DNA from: Ketobacter alkanivorans
Lineage (GTDB): Bacteria; Pseudomonadota; Gammaproteobacteria; Pseudomonadales; Ketobacteraceae
Assembly (NCBI RefSeq): GCF_002863865.1
Contig: NZ_CP022684.1
Location: 702,931-766,930 of the forward strand
DNA length: 64,000 nucleotides
Reading direction: 5' to 3'
The position numbers and the translations under genes were made by a program. Positions 63,843 to 64,000 of this stretch are shown one piece after another; position 1 is the first letter of the stretch, and each line of letters opens with the position of its first letter. The notes under the pieces were generated by a model. It was not told where the DNA came from. It saw nothing but the letters and a program-made list of their open reading frames with translations, and did no database searches.

Positions 63843-64000
63843 ATGTCTGATGTTCTACACGCGATATTCTTTGTTTTGGCCTTTGGCGCGATATTTGTTG
63901 CTGTGATCCTGCTGGAGGCAGGCTACGTGAGATGGAAGGGCCGTATCGGCGTGTACCATTTTCAGGAAACCCTGGCCAATCTTGGCACCGGTTTTTCCTA
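63843..64000 (+). CDS. Sterol desaturase-family protein, N-terminal part (3' end outside window)
   Basis: The first 52 residues, cut off by the window end. They read a hydrophobic helix (about 7-25), then YVRWKGRIGVYHFQETLANLG, like the start of fatty-acid-hydroxylase/sterol-desaturase (PF04116) proteins. The diiron histidine motifs lie beyond the window. Substrates vary: carotenoid, sterol and alkylglycerol-type lipids. The divergent AraC regulator may control it. Confidence 0.75.
   Translation, partial: MSDVLHAIFFVLAFGAIFVAVILLEAGYVRWKGRIGVYHFQETLANLGTGFS

Overview
This is 64 kb of a gammaproteobacterial chromosome with moderate G+C and dense, ordinary gene packing. I see no rRNA, tRNA, CRISPR array, insertion sequence or integrated phage. 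Gene content and order point to the Pseudomonadales/Oceanospirillales side of the class. From 41.1 to 61.6 kb the order mfd - csiV-like - methylthioinosine phosphorylase - nagZ - psrA - lexA - DUF6586 gene - topA follows, from memory, the Pseudomonas aeruginosa block around PA3002-PA3011, with extra genes inserted. A PHA-type phasin, a PsrA regulator, a hydratase-2/SCP-2 pair and an Anr-box cbb3 oxidase operon suggest an aerobic or microaerobic lipid-using, polyester-storing, perhaps marine bacterium. The genus cannot be fixed from this window.

Layout. 0-9 kb, mostly minus strand: end of a HAD phosphatase, an FtsH-type protease, a PAS-GGDEF-EAL protein, ApbE, a short-chain dehydrogenase, GreB, an unknown protein, a corrinoid adenosyltransferase and EpmC. 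9-20 kb: a MATE exporter, an unknown protein, a giant FG-GAP/DUF2341/LamG lipoprotein, TusA, an AmpG-like permease, a small monooxygenase-fold protein, RlmM, a MaoC hydratase and an SCP-2 protein. 20.5-22.7 kb: glnK-amtB with a candidate sigma-54 promoter, divergent from the cbb3 oxidase genes. 22.7-31.2 kb: ccoNOQP, then the maturation genes ccoG-fixH-ccoI-ccoS and a TauE/SafE-like gene. 31-41 kb: a phospholipase D/cardiolipin synthase-like protein, a CPA2 antiporter, a phage-lysozyme-like orphan, a sirtuin, two tandem membrane GGDEF proteins, CnoX, a Sel1 protein and a phasin. 41-61.6 kb: the conserved mfd-to-topA block. 61.9-64 kb: an unknown exported protein, an AraC regulator and the start of a sterol desaturase-family gene.

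How the genes work together. The cbb3 operon has an Anr/FNR-like box centred at about -41.5 from a canonical -10 and is followed by its assembly genes. glnK and amtB form the usual ammonium module. psrA, a signal-less L,D-transpeptidase, nagZ, mscS, hpt and the phosphorylase are packed as one minus-strand unit behind two PsrA-like boxes, placing envelope recycling and purine salvage under a possible fatty-acid-responsive promoter. lexA has two perfect SOS boxes but no sulA behind it. A chemoreceptor, a membrane-anchored protein with a possible NTR/TIMP-like domain and a matrixin protease interrupt the conserved lexA-topA interval.

Most interesting candidates: the matrixin/NTR-like pair, the separate SCP-2 and hydratase-2 genes that match fused domains of peroxisomal MFE-2, the phage-lysozyme-like orphan that seems to lack its glutamate, the giant FG-GAP lipoprotein, and the signal-less L,D-transpeptidase in the psrA unit. 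Family names come from recognised motifs and remembered homologues; no search was run.
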